From contig NZ_CP022527.1 in NCBI RefSeq assembly GCF_002237445.1, forward strand, positions 1,612,001 to 1,676,000: DNA of 64,000 bases. The letters are read 5' to 3'. Shown piece by piece: positions 8,898-17,499 of this stretch (position 1 is the stretch's first letter; each line of letters opens with the position of its first letter). Under the pieces are notes generated by a model that made no database searches, had not been told where the DNA came from, and worked only from the letters and a program-made list of their open reading frames with translations. The position numbers and the translations under genes are program-made. The stretch comes from Neisseria sp. KEM232. Lineage in GTDB: Bacteria > Pseudomonadota > Gammaproteobacteria > Burkholderiales > Neisseriaceae.

Positions 8898-9404
8898 ATG
8901 AACATCACCCTGCGTATCCCCGCCGAACACGACGCGGCCGCCGTTACCGCCCTGTTGGACGAACTCACCGCCGCAGGCAGCGACACCGACGGCTTTTGGC
9001 ACGGCGCCGACACCTTCGTCTATGCCGACTGGCTCGCCGCCTGCCGCGAAGCCGCACACGGGCGCGGTCTGCCCGAAGGTTTTGTGCCGTATGTCCAATA
9101 TGTTATGTTCGCCGATAACGGGCAGGCCGTCGGCTTTTTAAACCTGCGCCTGCGGCTGAACGATTTTCTGCGCCAGATCGGCGGCCATATCGGCTACTGC
9201 GTCCACCCCGCGCAGCGCGGCAAAGGCATTGCCAAACAAGCCCTGCACCAAGCCGTAAGCGAAGCCCGCCGCCACAGCATCGGGCGCCTGCTGGTTACCT
9301 GCCGCAGCAGCAACCCCGCCAGCCGCCGCGTTATCCTTGCCAACGGCGGCACGCTGGAAGACATCCGCGACGGAATCGAGCGCTATTGGATAGAAACCAA
9401 ATAG
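8898..9404 (+). CDS. GNAT-family N-acetyltransferase
   Basis: This 168-residue protein has the GNAT acetyl-CoA fold. The pyrophosphate-binding loop is IGYCVHPAQRGKGIAKQAL (RGKGIA near residue 110), preceded by the strand FLNLRLRLNDFLRQIGG and followed by VTCRSSNPASRRVILANGG, which is characteristic of acetyltransferases acting on small molecules or protein N termini. The substrate is not predictable. It is transcribed alone and ends in an inverted uptake-sequence hairpin (9403-9441). Confidence 0.85.
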   Translation: MNITLRIPAEHDAAAVTALLDELTAAGSDTDGFWHGADTFVYADWLAACREAAHGRGLPEGFVPYVQYVMFADNGQAVGFLNLRLRLNDFLRQIGGHIGYCVHPAQRGKGIAKQALHQAVSEARRHSIGRLLVTCRSSNPASRRVILANGGTLEDIRDGIERYWIETK

Positions 9405-9441
9405 GCCGTCTGAAAGCGCCAATCCGCTTTTCAGACGGCCT
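9403..9441 (+). terminator. Inverted uptake-sequence terminator
   Basis: AGGCCGTCTGAA at 9403-9414 pairs with its inverse at 9430-9441, immediately after the GNAT stop codon. Confidence 0.55.
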
Positions 9442-9657
9442 GCACGGTTTTCCGCAACCGGCCAAGCCGCGTGTACCGCTCCAAGGCGATACACGCGTTT
9501 TTGCCGTTCATTAAAACCGTGTCCGTTGTTTGGCGCGGATGACGGATTCCGACGCCGTGTATGCTGCGGTGCTGTATGCGCTGCCGTTATTTGCAAGGGA
9601 AAAGGCCGTCTGAAAACCGGATTTTTTGTTTTCAGACGGCCTGTTGTTTCCGGCGGT

Positions 9658-10983
9658 TTATTGTACGAGCAGGGCGGTTTCGCCGGTGTTGCCGTAGAGG
9701 GGTTTGACGCGGACGCCGCTGCCGCGTTTGCCGCTGACGGAGACGATGAGGCCGTCGTATTCGCCGGTGTAGGTGGTGATTTCGGCGTCGCCGTATTCGC
9801 GGAAGCTGATGCGGCTGCAATCGGGGCGGCAGGTTTGGGCGGGCCAGCGCAGGTAGTAGCTGCGGCCGGATTCGACGGCGAGGTTTTCGCCGCCTTTGAG
9901 GTTGAAGTAGGGGTAGTCGGGTTTGCGGGTGCGGAAGCTCCATTCGGCCGTGTGTTCTTTGATGTCGCCGTCGTTTTCCCAGTCGAACAGGCGGTAGCGG
10001 AAGACGGCGCGGTAGGCGGTGTCGTAGGCGAGGGGGTCGAGGGGGAAGAGGGCGAACTGGTAGGGGGTCAGGCGTTTGTTGGGGTCGGTTTCGGCGGTGA
10101 GCAGGCGGGTGTTGCCGATTTTTTCTTTGCCTTTGAAGAGTTCGAAGGAGATCATTTGGGGTTCTTCGCCGCCTTCGGCGAAGGCGATGCTGACGGGGTT
10201 GCCGCTGTATTCGCGGTCGGGCAGGGGGTTGGGGGTTTCGTTGGAGAAGACGGGGGCGGCGAGTTTGCCGACGGGGTAGACGGTGTAGTCGGGGATGTTA
10301 AGTTTGAGTTCGTCGTGGTAGAAGACGGCGCCGTTGCGGCAGAGGCCGGAGTAGTAGGAGCGGCTTTCGTCGACCTCTTCTTCGCTGCGGTTGAGGCGGC
10401 ACAGGCGTTCGGCGTCGCGCCGCCCTTGGTTGATGACGAGGGCGTGGCGGTTGTTGTGTGTCGAGTAGGCGATGCCGGCTTCGTCGGCTACGGGGTCGAG
10501 CAGAGAGAAGCGGTGATAGATGGCGGTCATGAGGCCGTCGATGTATTGGTGTTGCAGGGCTTGCTCGCCCATGGGGGCGGCGTGTTCGCCGGTGCTGAGG
10601 TTTTCCTGTACGCCAAGGTAGAGGTAGCCGGTTTTTTCCACGCGTTCGTCGAGTTCTTTGCCGGTGTAGAGGGGGCTGTCGGCGTGGTTTTCGTCGTGCA
10701 TGTCTTCGGGGTAGTCGTTGAGGTAGCGGGCGTGTTTGGCGGCGGAGCGGGTGAGTGCGTCGGAGCGGGAGAAGGGGTCAAGCCCGGCTTCGCGGCGCAG
10801 CAGGTTGAGGTAGCCGAGGGCGTCGAGGCGGGCGTGGGGTTTGCCGTCGTGTCCGCTTTGGGCGGACAGGGTGGGCGGCGGCGGACGTTTGGTGAGGATT
10901 GCGGCAGCATACATGAGGGCGGCCAGCAGGGCGATCCAGATGATGAGGGCTTTGAGGGAGCCGGGGATGGAGGGAGCGCGCAT
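9658..10983 (-). CDS. CAP (SCP-like) domain protein, membrane-anchored
   Basis: The product is 441 residues. An N-terminal hydrophobic segment (ALIIWIALLAALMYAAAIL, residues ~12-30) anchors or exports it, and a CAP/SCP domain follows at roughly residues 50-190 (LGYLNLLRREAGLDPFSRS, SAAKHARYL, HDENHADSP, VQENLS, HRFSLLDP). The C-terminal half (NPVSIAFAEGG onward, then an Fn3-like segment) looks beta-rich. Bacterial CAP proteins are extracytoplasmic and little studied. It is probably co-transcribed with the 27-residue ORF immediately upstream (one base between stop and start). Confidence 0.75.
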   Translation of the reverse strand: MRAPSIPGSLKALIIWIALLAALMYAAAILTKRPPPPTLSAQSGHDGKPHARLDALGYLNLLRREAGLDPFSRSDALTRSAAKHARYLNDYPEDMHDENHADSPLYTGKELDERVEKTGYLYLGVQENLSTGEHAAPMGEQALQHQYIDGLMTAIYHRFSLLDPVADEAGIAYSTHNNRHALVINQGRRDAERLCRLNRSEEEVDESRSYYSGLCRNGAVFYHDELKLNIPDYTVYPVGKLAAPVFSNETPNPLPDREYSGNPVSIAFAEGGEEPQMISFELFKGKEKIGNTRLLTAETDPNKRLTPYQFALFPLDPLAYDTAYRAVFRYRLFDWENDGDIKEHTAEWSFRTRKPDYPYFNLKGGENLAVESGRSYYLRWPAQTCRPDCSRISFREYGDAEITTYTGEYDGLIVSVSGKRGSGVRVKPLYGNTGETALLVQ

Positions 10984-10984
10984 A

Positions 10985-11068
10985 TTATTCGAGGATGTAG
11001 AGACCGACGGCCAGGGTGGCGACGGTGAGGCAGAAGAGGAGGATGACGGAGATGACGAATCGTTTCAT
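10985..11068 (-). CDS. 27-residue single-span membrane peptide
   Basis: The peptide MKRFVISVILLFCLTVATLA plus seven further residues is almost entirely one transmembrane helix. An AAGGA ribosome-binding site sits six bases upstream of the ATG. The stop codon (TAA) is separated by a single base from the start of the CAP-domain gene, so translation is probably coupled. The family is not recognised. It could be a leader peptide or a regulatory subunit of the CAP protein. Confidence 0.5.
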   Translation of the reverse strand: MKRFVISVILLFCLTVATLAVGLYILE

Positions 11069-11244
11069 GGGAAATCCTTGGGGCTGCCGGCCAATCGGCG
11101 CTGCGGTAGTTTGGGTTTGGTTTGTTTGTTTTGCGGGGCTTTAAGCGGGTTCGGAAATGACGCAACGCCCGGGCTTTCAGACGGCCTCGGGCGGATACGG
11201 GGCTGCGGCGGTATGCGGATACCGCCGCAGTGTCTGTGTGCGGC

Positions 11245-12495
11245 TTATTCGTCGGCAAACATGTTTTTAAACCACAGTTTGATGCCGTCCCACAGGCGGC
11301 CGAAGAAGCCGGCTTCTTCCACGGCTTCGAGGGCGACGACGGGTTTTTCAGCCAGCACTTTGCCCTCGTAGGTGATTTTCAGCTTGCCCAGCACCTGGCC
11401 TTTTTCCACGGGCGCGATGACGGGTTGGACGGTTTCCAGCACGGTTTTCACTTTTGCACCTTCGCCGTGCGGGATGGTGACGTAAACGGGCTCGGCAAAG
11501 CCGGTGTCGACGGTGTCTTTCTGCCCTTTGTAAATCTGCACGGGGGCGACGGCTTTTCCGGCGTCGTAGGCTTTGGGCGTGTCGAAGGCCTGCAGCGCCC
11601 AGTTGAGCAGCTTGCTGCTTTCGCCGGCACGCGATTCGATACTGTCGGCGCCGACAACGACGGAGACGACGCGGCGGCCGTTGCGTTTGCTCGATGCGAT
11701 GAGGTTGTAGCCTGCGGTGTTGGTGTGGCCGGTTTTCAAACCGTCGACGTTCGGGTCGCGGTAGAGCAGGAGGTTGCGGTTGGGCTGCTCGATGTTGTTG
11801 TATTTGAAGGACTGCATCGAGTAGATGGGATAGTACTTGGGATAATCTTTGATGATGGCGGCGGAGAGAATGGCAAGGTCGCGCACGGTGGTGATGTGGC
11901 CGTCGCCCGGCAGGCCGGTGGCGTTCATGAAATGGGTGTTGTTCATGCCCAGGCGCTTGGCTTCGGCGTTCATCTGTTCGGCAAAACCCGCTTCGCTGCC
12001 GCCGAGCGCTTCGGCCAGCGTGATGGCGGCGTCGTTGCCCGACTGGACGATCAGGCCTTTGAGCAGGTCGCCCACCGACACGGGTTTGCCCATGTTGAGG
12101 AACATGCGCGAGCCTTCGGCGCGCCAGGCGGTTTCAGACGGCGTGAGCATGTCCTGCGCTTTGAGTTTGCCGCTTTCGAGGGCTTGGAAGGCGAGATAGG
12201 CGGTCATAAGCTTGGTGAGCGAGGCGGGCTCGACGGGTTTGTCCAAGTCTTTGCCGGTGAGAATCTGGCCGCTCTGCAAATCTTGCACGAGGTAGGCGGC
12301 GGCGGCAATTTCGGGTGCGGACGAGGGCTGCGGCTTGGGCTCGGGCGGCAGAATGTCGGGTTCGGATGCGGCCTGTTCGACGGGCGCGGCGGCCGCGGGT
12401 TTGCTCGATTTGTGGCGGTGTTTGGCGGCATAGGCCGTCTGAAAAGAGAGCGAGGCACAGAGTGCCAGCACGGTGAGGGATACGGTTTTTTTCAT
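11245..12495 (-). CDS. D-alanyl-D-alanine carboxypeptidase (PBP5/6, DacA/DacC type)
   Basis: This low-molecular-weight PBP trims the terminal D-Ala from peptidoglycan stem peptides in the periplasm. The start at 12495 gives 416 residues with a signal peptide (MKKTVSLTVLALCASLSFQT, cleavage near AYA). The three penicillin-binding motifs are Ser92-Leu-Thr-Lys95, Ser-Gly-Asn (VQSGNDAA) and Lys-Thr-Gly (GLKTGHTN). A beta-rich PBP5 C-terminal domain and an amphipathic tail (GFFGRLWDGIKLWFKNMFAD) for membrane attachment follow. A Pro/Ala-rich linker (residues ~30-60) precedes the domain. E. coli DacA and DacC cannot be distinguished here. Confidence 0.92.
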   Translation of the reverse strand: MKKTVSLTVLALCASLSFQTAYAAKHRHKSSKPAAAAPVEQAASEPDILPPEPKPQPSSAPEIAAAAYLVQDLQSGQILTGKDLDKPVEPASLTKLMTAYLAFQALESGKLKAQDMLTPSETAWRAEGSRMFLNMGKPVSVGDLLKGLIVQSGNDAAITLAEALGGSEAGFAEQMNAEAKRLGMNNTHFMNATGLPGDGHITTVRDLAILSAAIIKDYPKYYPIYSMQSFKYNNIEQPNRNLLLYRDPNVDGLKTGHTNTAGYNLIASSKRNGRRVVSVVVGADSIESRAGESSKLLNWALQAFDTPKAYDAGKAVAPVQIYKGQKDTVDTGFAEPVYVTIPHGEGAKVKTVLETVQPVIAPVEKGQVLGKLKITYEGKVLAEKPVVALEAVEEAGFFGRLWDGIKLWFKNMFADE

Positions 12496-12688
12496 AATGA
12501 TGCGGCAGGAAGGGCGGAGGGATTGGAAGGCTGCGGCAGGCCGTCTGAAAAGAGGGGGCGGCGCGCCGCGCGGAATGTGCGTAAAAAAAAGGCGCATTAT
12601 ACCCACGAGCCCCGCGTTTGCTAACTTTTTCTTGCGTTCGCCCTGACGCGCGGGTATGGTTTTACCTTTCGTAAAATAACTTAACATC

Positions 12689-14212
12689 ATGAGCACCCTG
12701 CCGCATTCCGACTACCTCACCCGCATCCTCACTTCCTCCGTTTACGACGTCGCCGCCGAAACCCCGCTCGAACCCGCCCGCAGCCTGTCGGGCCGTCTGA
12801 ACAACACCGTCCTGCTCAAACGCGAAGATTTACAACCCGTGTTTTCCTTCAAAATCCGCGGCGCCTACAACAAAATGGCCGCGCTCGGCGAAGAAGAACG
12901 CGCCCGCGGCGTCATTACCGCCAGCGCGGGCAACCACGCCCAGGGCGTCGCCCTCTCCGCGCGCAAACTCGGCTGCGAAGCCACCATCGTCATGCCCGAA
13001 ACCACGCCGCAAATCAAAGTCGACGCCGTGCGCGCCCTCGGCGGCAAAGTCGTCCTCAAAGGCACGTCCTACAACGACGCCTACGACCACGCAACAGAGC
13101 TTGTCGCCCAAAGCGGCCTCACCTACATCCCCCCCTTCGACGACCCCGACGTGATCGCGGGGCAGGGTACCATCGGCATGGAAATCGTCCGCCAGCACCC
13201 GCAGCCCGTCCATGCCGTGTTCGTTCCCGTCGGCGGCGGCGGGCTGGCGGCGGGCATTGCCGCCTTTATCAAACACGTCCGCCCCGAAATCAAAGTCATC
13301 GGCGTCGAAACCCGCGACGCCTGCGCCATGAAAAAATCCATAGACGCAGGAGAGCGCGTCGAACTCAAAGACGTCGGCCTCTTCGCCGACGGCACGGCGG
13401 TGAAACTCGTCGGCGAACAAACCTTCGCCCTCTGCCGCGACCTGCTCGACGAAATCATCCTCGTCGACACCGACGACATCTGCGCCGCCGTCAAAGACAT
13501 CTACGACGACACCCGCAGCATCACCGAACCCTCAGGCGCCCTCGCCCTGGCCGGCCTCAAAGCCTACACCGCCCGCGAAGGCTGCACAGGACAGACCCTG
13601 ATTGCCGTCAACAGCGGCGCCAATATGAACTTCCACCGCCTGCGCCACGTCTCCGAGCGCAGCGAACTGGGCGAAGGCAACGAAGGCATCTTTGCCGTGT
13701 CCATCCCCGAAGAGCCCGGCAGCTTCCTCAAATTCGTCGACCTGCTGGGCAACCGCAGCGTCACCGAATTCAACTACCGCTACGGCGACGCTGCCACCGC
13801 CCACATCTTCGTCGGCATCCAAACCACCGGCGCCGCCGACCGCGCCGCCATCGCCGCAGAACTGGCCGCCGCAGGCTTCCCCGCTACCGACCTCACCGAC
13901 GACGAAACCGCCAAAATCCACATCCGCTACATGGTCGGCGGCCGCAGCCCGAACGTGCGCCACGAACACCTCGTCAGCTTCGAATTTCCCGAACGCCCCG
14001 GCGCCCTGCGCCACTTCCTCAGCCACATCAAAAGCGGCTGGAACATCACCCTTTTCCACTACCGCAACCACGGCGCCGACTACGGCCGCATCCTCGTCGC
14101 CATCGACGTGCCGCCCGAGGACAACGCCGCCTTCGCCGCCTTCTTGAACAGCGTCGGCTACCCCTACGAAGACCAGACCGGCAACGCCGCCTACCGCCTG
14201 TTCCTCGGCTGA
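12689..14212 (+). CDS. ilvA: Threonine dehydratase (biosynthetic), IlvA
   Basis: IlvA deaminates L-threonine to 2-oxobutanoate, the first committed step to isoleucine. The product is 507 residues, the long biosynthetic form. The PLP lysine is Lys55 in FSFKIRGAYNKM. SAGNHAQGVALSARKLG and the phosphate-binding PVGGGGLAAG follow. Residues ~325-507 form two ACT-like regulatory domains (FAVSIPEEPGSFLKFVDLLG and HLVSFEFPERPGALRHFLSH), the site of isoleucine feedback control in this family. It is divergent from the dacA-type gene. Confidence 0.95.
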   Translation: MSTLPHSDYLTRILTSSVYDVAAETPLEPARSLSGRLNNTVLLKREDLQPVFSFKIRGAYNKMAALGEEERARGVITASAGNHAQGVALSARKLGCEATIVMPETTPQIKVDAVRALGGKVVLKGTSYNDAYDHATELVAQSGLTYIPPFDDPDVIAGQGTIGMEIVRQHPQPVHAVFVPVGGGGLAAGIAAFIKHVRPEIKVIGVETRDACAMKKSIDAGERVELKDVGLFADGTAVKLVGEQTFALCRDLLDEIILVDTDDICAAVKDIYDDTRSITEPSGALALAGLKAYTAREGCTGQTLIAVNSGANMNFHRLRHVSERSELGEGNEGIFAVSIPEEPGSFLKFVDLLGNRSVTEFNYRYGDAATAHIFVGIQTTGAADRAAIAAELAAAGFPATDLTDDETAKIHIRYMVGGRSPNVRHEHLVSFEFPERPGALRHFLSHIKSGWNITLFHYRNHGADYGRILVAIDVPPEDNAAFAAFLNSVGYPYEDQTGNAAYRLFLG

Positions 14213-14234
14213 GCCTGCGGCGCGAACCGCACAA

Positions 14235-14281
14235 AGGCCGTCTGAAAAACCTGCTTCGCAGGTTTTTCAGACGGCCTTTTC
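14235..14281. terminator. Strong inverted uptake-sequence terminator between ilvA and orn
   Basis: AGGCCGTCTGAAAAACCTGC pairs with its perfect inverse across the tetraloop TTCG and ends in TTTT (14235-14281). It lies between two convergent genes and should work in both directions. Confidence 0.8.
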
Positions 14282-14289
14282 AGACGGCC

Positions 14290-14847
14290 TCAATCCCGCG
14301 TCGGCAGCGCTAAAAAATGGTCGCGGTAGTAGCGCATTTCTTCGATGCTCTCGAGAATGTCGTCCAGCGCTTTGTGCGAGCCGCGTTTGACCACGCCTTT
14401 GGCGACGGCAGGGTGCCAGCGTTTGGCCAGTTCTTTGAGGGTAGAGACGTCGAGATTGCGGTAGTGGAAATAGGCTTCGAGGCGCGGCATGTATTTCTGC
14501 ATGAACCGGCGGTCTTGGTGCACCGAGTTGCCGCACATCGGCGAGGCTTTTTCGGGTATCCAGGCGGCGATGAAGTCGAGCAGTTTTTGTTCGACTTCGG
14601 CTTCGGTGAGCTGCGATTGGCGCACGCGCTCGGTGAGGCCGGTGCGGCCGTGGGTGGCGGTGTTCCATTCGTCCATGGCGTTGAGAATCTCGTCGCTTTG
14701 GTGGATGACGTACACTTCGGATTGCGCCAATACGTTCAAATCGCTGTCGGTGATGATGACGGCGACTTCGATGATGCGCTCTTTTTCGGGGTCGAGCCCG
14801 GTCATTTCCATGTCGAGCCAGCAGAGGTTGTTTGCGTTTCGGGTCAT
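14290..14847 (-). CDS. orn: Oligoribonuclease
   Basis: Orn degrades 2-5-nucleotide RNAs, including pGpG from c-di-GMP turnover, 3' to 5'. The product is 185 residues with the DEDDh exonuclease residues: Asp12 and Glu14 in [18 protein letters not shown], the Asp of [11 protein letters not shown], and the [13 protein letters not shown] block. The start at 14847 is the conserved N terminus ([15 protein letters not shown]); the longer upstream reading overlaps an uptake sequence. Confidence 0.95.
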   Translation of the reverse strand: MTRNANNLCWLDMEMTGLDPEKERIIEVAVIITDSDLNVLAQSEVYVIHQSDEILNAMDEWNTATHGRTGLTERVRQSQLTEAEVEQKLLDFIAAWIPEKASPMCGNSVHQDRRFMQKYMPRLEAYFHYRNLDVSTLKELAKRWHPAVAKGVVKRGSHKALDDILESIEEMRYYRDHFLALPTRD

Positions 14848-15022
14848 TTCAGACGGCCTTCGGTCAGTGAAAAAAACGGGCGGCATTATAGCGGAGGCGG
14901 AGGACAAGAGGCCTTCTGAAAAGAGGCCGTCTGAAAAAAGTTCAGACGGCCTTTAATTGCGTTAAAGCTGTGCTTTCAGACGGCCTGTGCGCATTTTGCG
15001 GCGGGCGTTCCGTCTGCCTGTT

Positions 15023-15355
15023 TCAATCTGCCTGTTGCGGGGGCAGGGCGGTGAAGCCGAGTTGTTCGGCGCGGCCGCGGTCGGCGGCGGGGATGGTGTA
15101 GACGTTGATGCTGCCGGTTGCGCCGCCGCAGACGGCGGGGAAGGCGACGCCCCGCATTTGGTCTTTGCGCTCGGCGTATACGGGGATGCCATCGAGCAGG
15201 CGGCGCATTTGCCGTGTGTCTATACCGCCGCCTTGGCATTGGCGGGATTCGTCGGAGCGGTAGACTTCTATGGTGCCGTTTTCAGACGGCCTGCCGCTTG
15301 TGGCGCAGGCGGCGCAGAGGAGGGCGGACAGTAGGACGGAAAGGGCGGGTTTCAC
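15023..15355 (-). CDS. Small putative lipoprotein
   Basis: The product is 110 residues. The N terminus MKPALSVLLSALLCAACATS looks like a lipoprotein signal peptide with Cys17 as the lipidation site, though the residue at -3 (Cys) is not ideal. The mature part contains RPSEN encoded by an uptake sequence and two further Cys residues. No family is recognised. The start is supported by position of the signal peptide and a GGAAAA upstream. Confidence 0.55.
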   Translation of the reverse strand: MKPALSVLLSALLCAACATSGRPSENGTIEVYRSDESRQCQGGGIDTRQMRRLLDGIPVYAERKDQMRGVAFPAVCGGATGSINVYTIPAADRGRAEQLGFTALPPQQAD

Positions 15356-15498
15356 GATGGTTTTTCCTTTTTCGGAGGGACGGTTTCGGCTGTGTCGGTA
15401 ATCGGCGTTTTGGCGGCAGCCGTGTCGAAAACGCCAAACGGGTTTTCAGACGGCCTGTCGGCGGAGGCCGTCTGAAAACGCGGTTAGTGCTTGTTTTG

Positions 15499-16345
15499 TT
15501 AATCGCTTTGCGCCAGATAGTCGAGGATGTCGCGGCGGAAAGCGGATTTTTTGCCGAGGCCGGACAGTTTTTCGTGCAGGAGGGCGCGGATTGTGTCGGA
15601 GCGGTAGCCGCGTTCGGCAATGGCGAACAATGCCCATGATGCGTTGCCGCGCGTGCCTGCAGCCAGTTGTTTGAGCAGGAAGCTTTCGATGTACGGCCGC
15701 TGCGGCAGGTAGGCGGCGGCAAAAATCAGGGGAAAAATAAGGGCGGCGGCGGGGGCGGCAAAGTATGGGCGGACGGCGTTTTCAAAGCGGGCGTAGTCGG
15801 ACGGGCTGAAGATTTGCCTTCTGAACAGATGGGTTAGGGCGCGTTGACATTCAGCTTGCGAAGCGGTTTTTTGAGGAAAAATTCGCGCCTGCAAGGAAAA
15901 AAGCGCAGCAAGATTGAATATCTTGCGAGCATTTTTGACGCGGCAGGCGTGGATTTTTACCAAAAATACCGCCGCAAGGCTGATTGTCAACGCGCCCTAG
16001 AGCAATCAGGCTTTCGGCTTTGACGGTGGTTTTTTCGCCGCTTTGCAGGATGGCGGCGAGGGTGCCGCCGATTTTGCCGGTTTGCGCCGGTGTCAGGGCG
16101 GTTTGCATTTGGCCAGTGACGAAAACGGCAGCGGCTCTGGTTTTGGCGTATTGGCCGTCCAGCAGCCGGTATACGGTATCTTCGATTTGCGCGTAGGGGA
16201 GGTGTTGCAGGGCGCGGGCGGCGGCGTAGCGGAGGGTAAGGCCGGTGGCGGGGTCGGCAATCAGACCGGCCAGCTGCGCGGCGTTTTGCCCGCGGCACAG
16301 CAGGTAGGCTTGGTGTTCTTCGTCTTGCTGCCGTTGTCTGTCCAT
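15499..16345 (-). pseudogene. Helical-repeat protein gene split by a MITE
   Basis: Removing bases 15837-15999 (a 161-bp element plus one TA) rejoins the two halves in frame into a 227-residue protein: start at 16345 (MDRQRQQDEEHQAYLLCRGQ), through KAESLIAL, then THLFRRQIFSPSDYARFENA and the end YLAQSD. In the present state translation from 16345 runs into the element and stops at 15851 after 164 residues. The protein is alpha-helical and repeat-like (RYAAARALQHL, SWALFAIAERGYRSDTIRAL), resembling HEAT/armadillo-type bacterial proteins. The function is unknown. A GGAAAG ribosome-binding site precedes the start. Confidence 0.75.
15837..15997. mobile_element. 161-bp MITE with TA target duplication (copy 1)
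   Basis: The ends GGGCGCGTTGACATTCAG and the inverse of CTGATTGTCAACGCGCCC match over 17 of 18 bases, and the element is flanked by TA on both sides (15835-15836 and 15998-15999). It has no coding capacity for a transposase. A TA duplication and terminal inverted repeats are the signature of IS630/Tc1-mariner-mobilised miniature elements. A second copy lies at 56252-56414. Confidence 0.8.
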
Positions 16346-16383
16346 GGTTGTGCTTTCCGTTTCGGAGGCCGTCTGAAAGGGTT

Positions 16384-17499
16384 TCAGACGGCCTTTTTGT
16401 CTTTTTTCTGGTTGGCGATGCCCATCAGGAGGGCGAGTATGGTCATGATGGAGAGGGTGGCGGTGCCTCCGTAGCTGACGAGGGGGAGGGGGACGCCGAC
16501 GACGGGGAGGATGCCGCTGACCATGCCCATGTTGACGAAGGCGTAGCAAAAGAAGGTCATGGTGAGGGCGCCGGCGAGGGTGCGGCTGTACAGGTTGGGG
16601 GCTTGTGCGGCGATGTAGAGGCCGCGCGCGAGGATGATGAGGTAGACGGCCAGGAGCAGGAGGTTGCCGATGAGACCGAATTCTTCGCCGTATACGGCGA
16701 AGATGAAGTCGGTGGTGGATTCGGGGATGTAGTCGAGGTGGGTTTGCGTGCCGTTGAGCCAGCCTTTGCCCCACACGCCTCCCGAGCCGATGGCGATCAT
16801 GGATTGGATGATGTGGTAGCCGTCGCCCAGCGGGTCTTTGGTGGGGTCGAGCAGGGTGAGGACACGGGTTTTCTGGTAGTCGTGCATGACGTAGTTCCAC
16901 ATCAGGGGCAGGGCGGCGACGGCGGCAACGAGGGCGGCAAGGATGACTTTCCAGGGCAGGCCGGCGAAGAAGACGACGAAGAGGCCGGAAGCCATGATGA
17001 GGGTGGCGGTGCCCAGGTCGGGTTGTTTCAAAATCAGGAAAACGGGGACGATGACGATGATCAGGGCGGTAAGGTAGTGGTGCCAGCGCAGGTTGCCGGC
17101 GTTGCGTTGCAGATACCAGGCAACCATCATGGGCAGGGCGATTTTCATGATTTCGGAGGGCTGGATGCGGACGCCGAGGTTGAGCCAGCGGGTTGAGCCG
17201 TTGACGGTGACGCCGAAGAAGTGGACACCGACGAGCATGAGCACGCCGAGCAGGTAGGCGGGCAGGGCGAATTTGGCGAGGGTTTGCGGTTTGGTGCGGG
17301 CGATGAGCCAGATGAGGGCGAAACCGATGACGGTGTGCATGGTTTTGCTTTCTAGGCGGCCGATGTCCTGCCCGTCGGCGGAGTAGAGCAAAAAGAGGCT
17401 CATGACGTAGATGATGAGCATGGCGTAAAACAGCCAGGGGTCGATGGGCTGCCAGATGAGGCGTTTGGCCTTGGCGATGATGTTTTCGTTCGGGTTCAT
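16384..17499 (-). CDS. rodA: Rod-shape peptidoglycan polymerase RodA
   Basis: RodA is the SEDS-family glycosyltransferase that polymerises lipid II during sidewall elongation, in complex with PBP2. This 371-residue protein has about ten transmembrane segments and SEDS signatures: LLYSADGQD, GSTRWLNLGVRIQPSEIMKI, KQPDLGTA, DYQKTRVLTLLDPTKDPLG and SVGGVWG-like GSGGVWGKGWLNG followed by EFGLIGN. Its start overlaps the PBP2 stop by four bases, indicating translational coupling at the end of the mre operon. The stop codon comes from an uptake sequence. Confidence 0.95.
   Translation of the reverse strand: MNPNENIIAKAKRLIWQPIDPWLFYAMLIIYVMSLFLLYSADGQDIGRLESKTMHTVIGFALIWLIARTKPQTLAKFALPAYLLGVLMLVGVHFFGVTVNGSTRWLNLGVRIQPSEIMKIALPMMVAWYLQRNAGNLRWHHYLTALIIVIVPVFLILKQPDLGTATLIMASGLFVVFFAGLPWKVILAALVAAVAALPLMWNYVMHDYQKTRVLTLLDPTKDPLGDGYHIIQSMIAIGSGGVWGKGWLNGTQTHLDYIPESTTDFIFAVYGEEFGLIGNLLLLAVYLIILARGLYIAAQAPNLYSRTLAGALTMTFFCYAFVNMGMVSGILPVVGVPLPLVSYGGTATLSIMTILALLMGIANQKKDKKAV

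Noticed and set aside
9538..9612. 24-codon ORF ending in an uptake sequence
   Set aside because: It has no ribosome-binding site and no recognisable features; a chance ORF.
9526..11028. 500-residue plus-strand reading frame
   Set aside because: It is the antisense of the CAP-domain gene; the translation is low-complexity Val/Ala/Gly/Phe without family features. Many such long antisense frames occur in this G+C-rich codon usage (for example 18303-19259 and 61582-63123).
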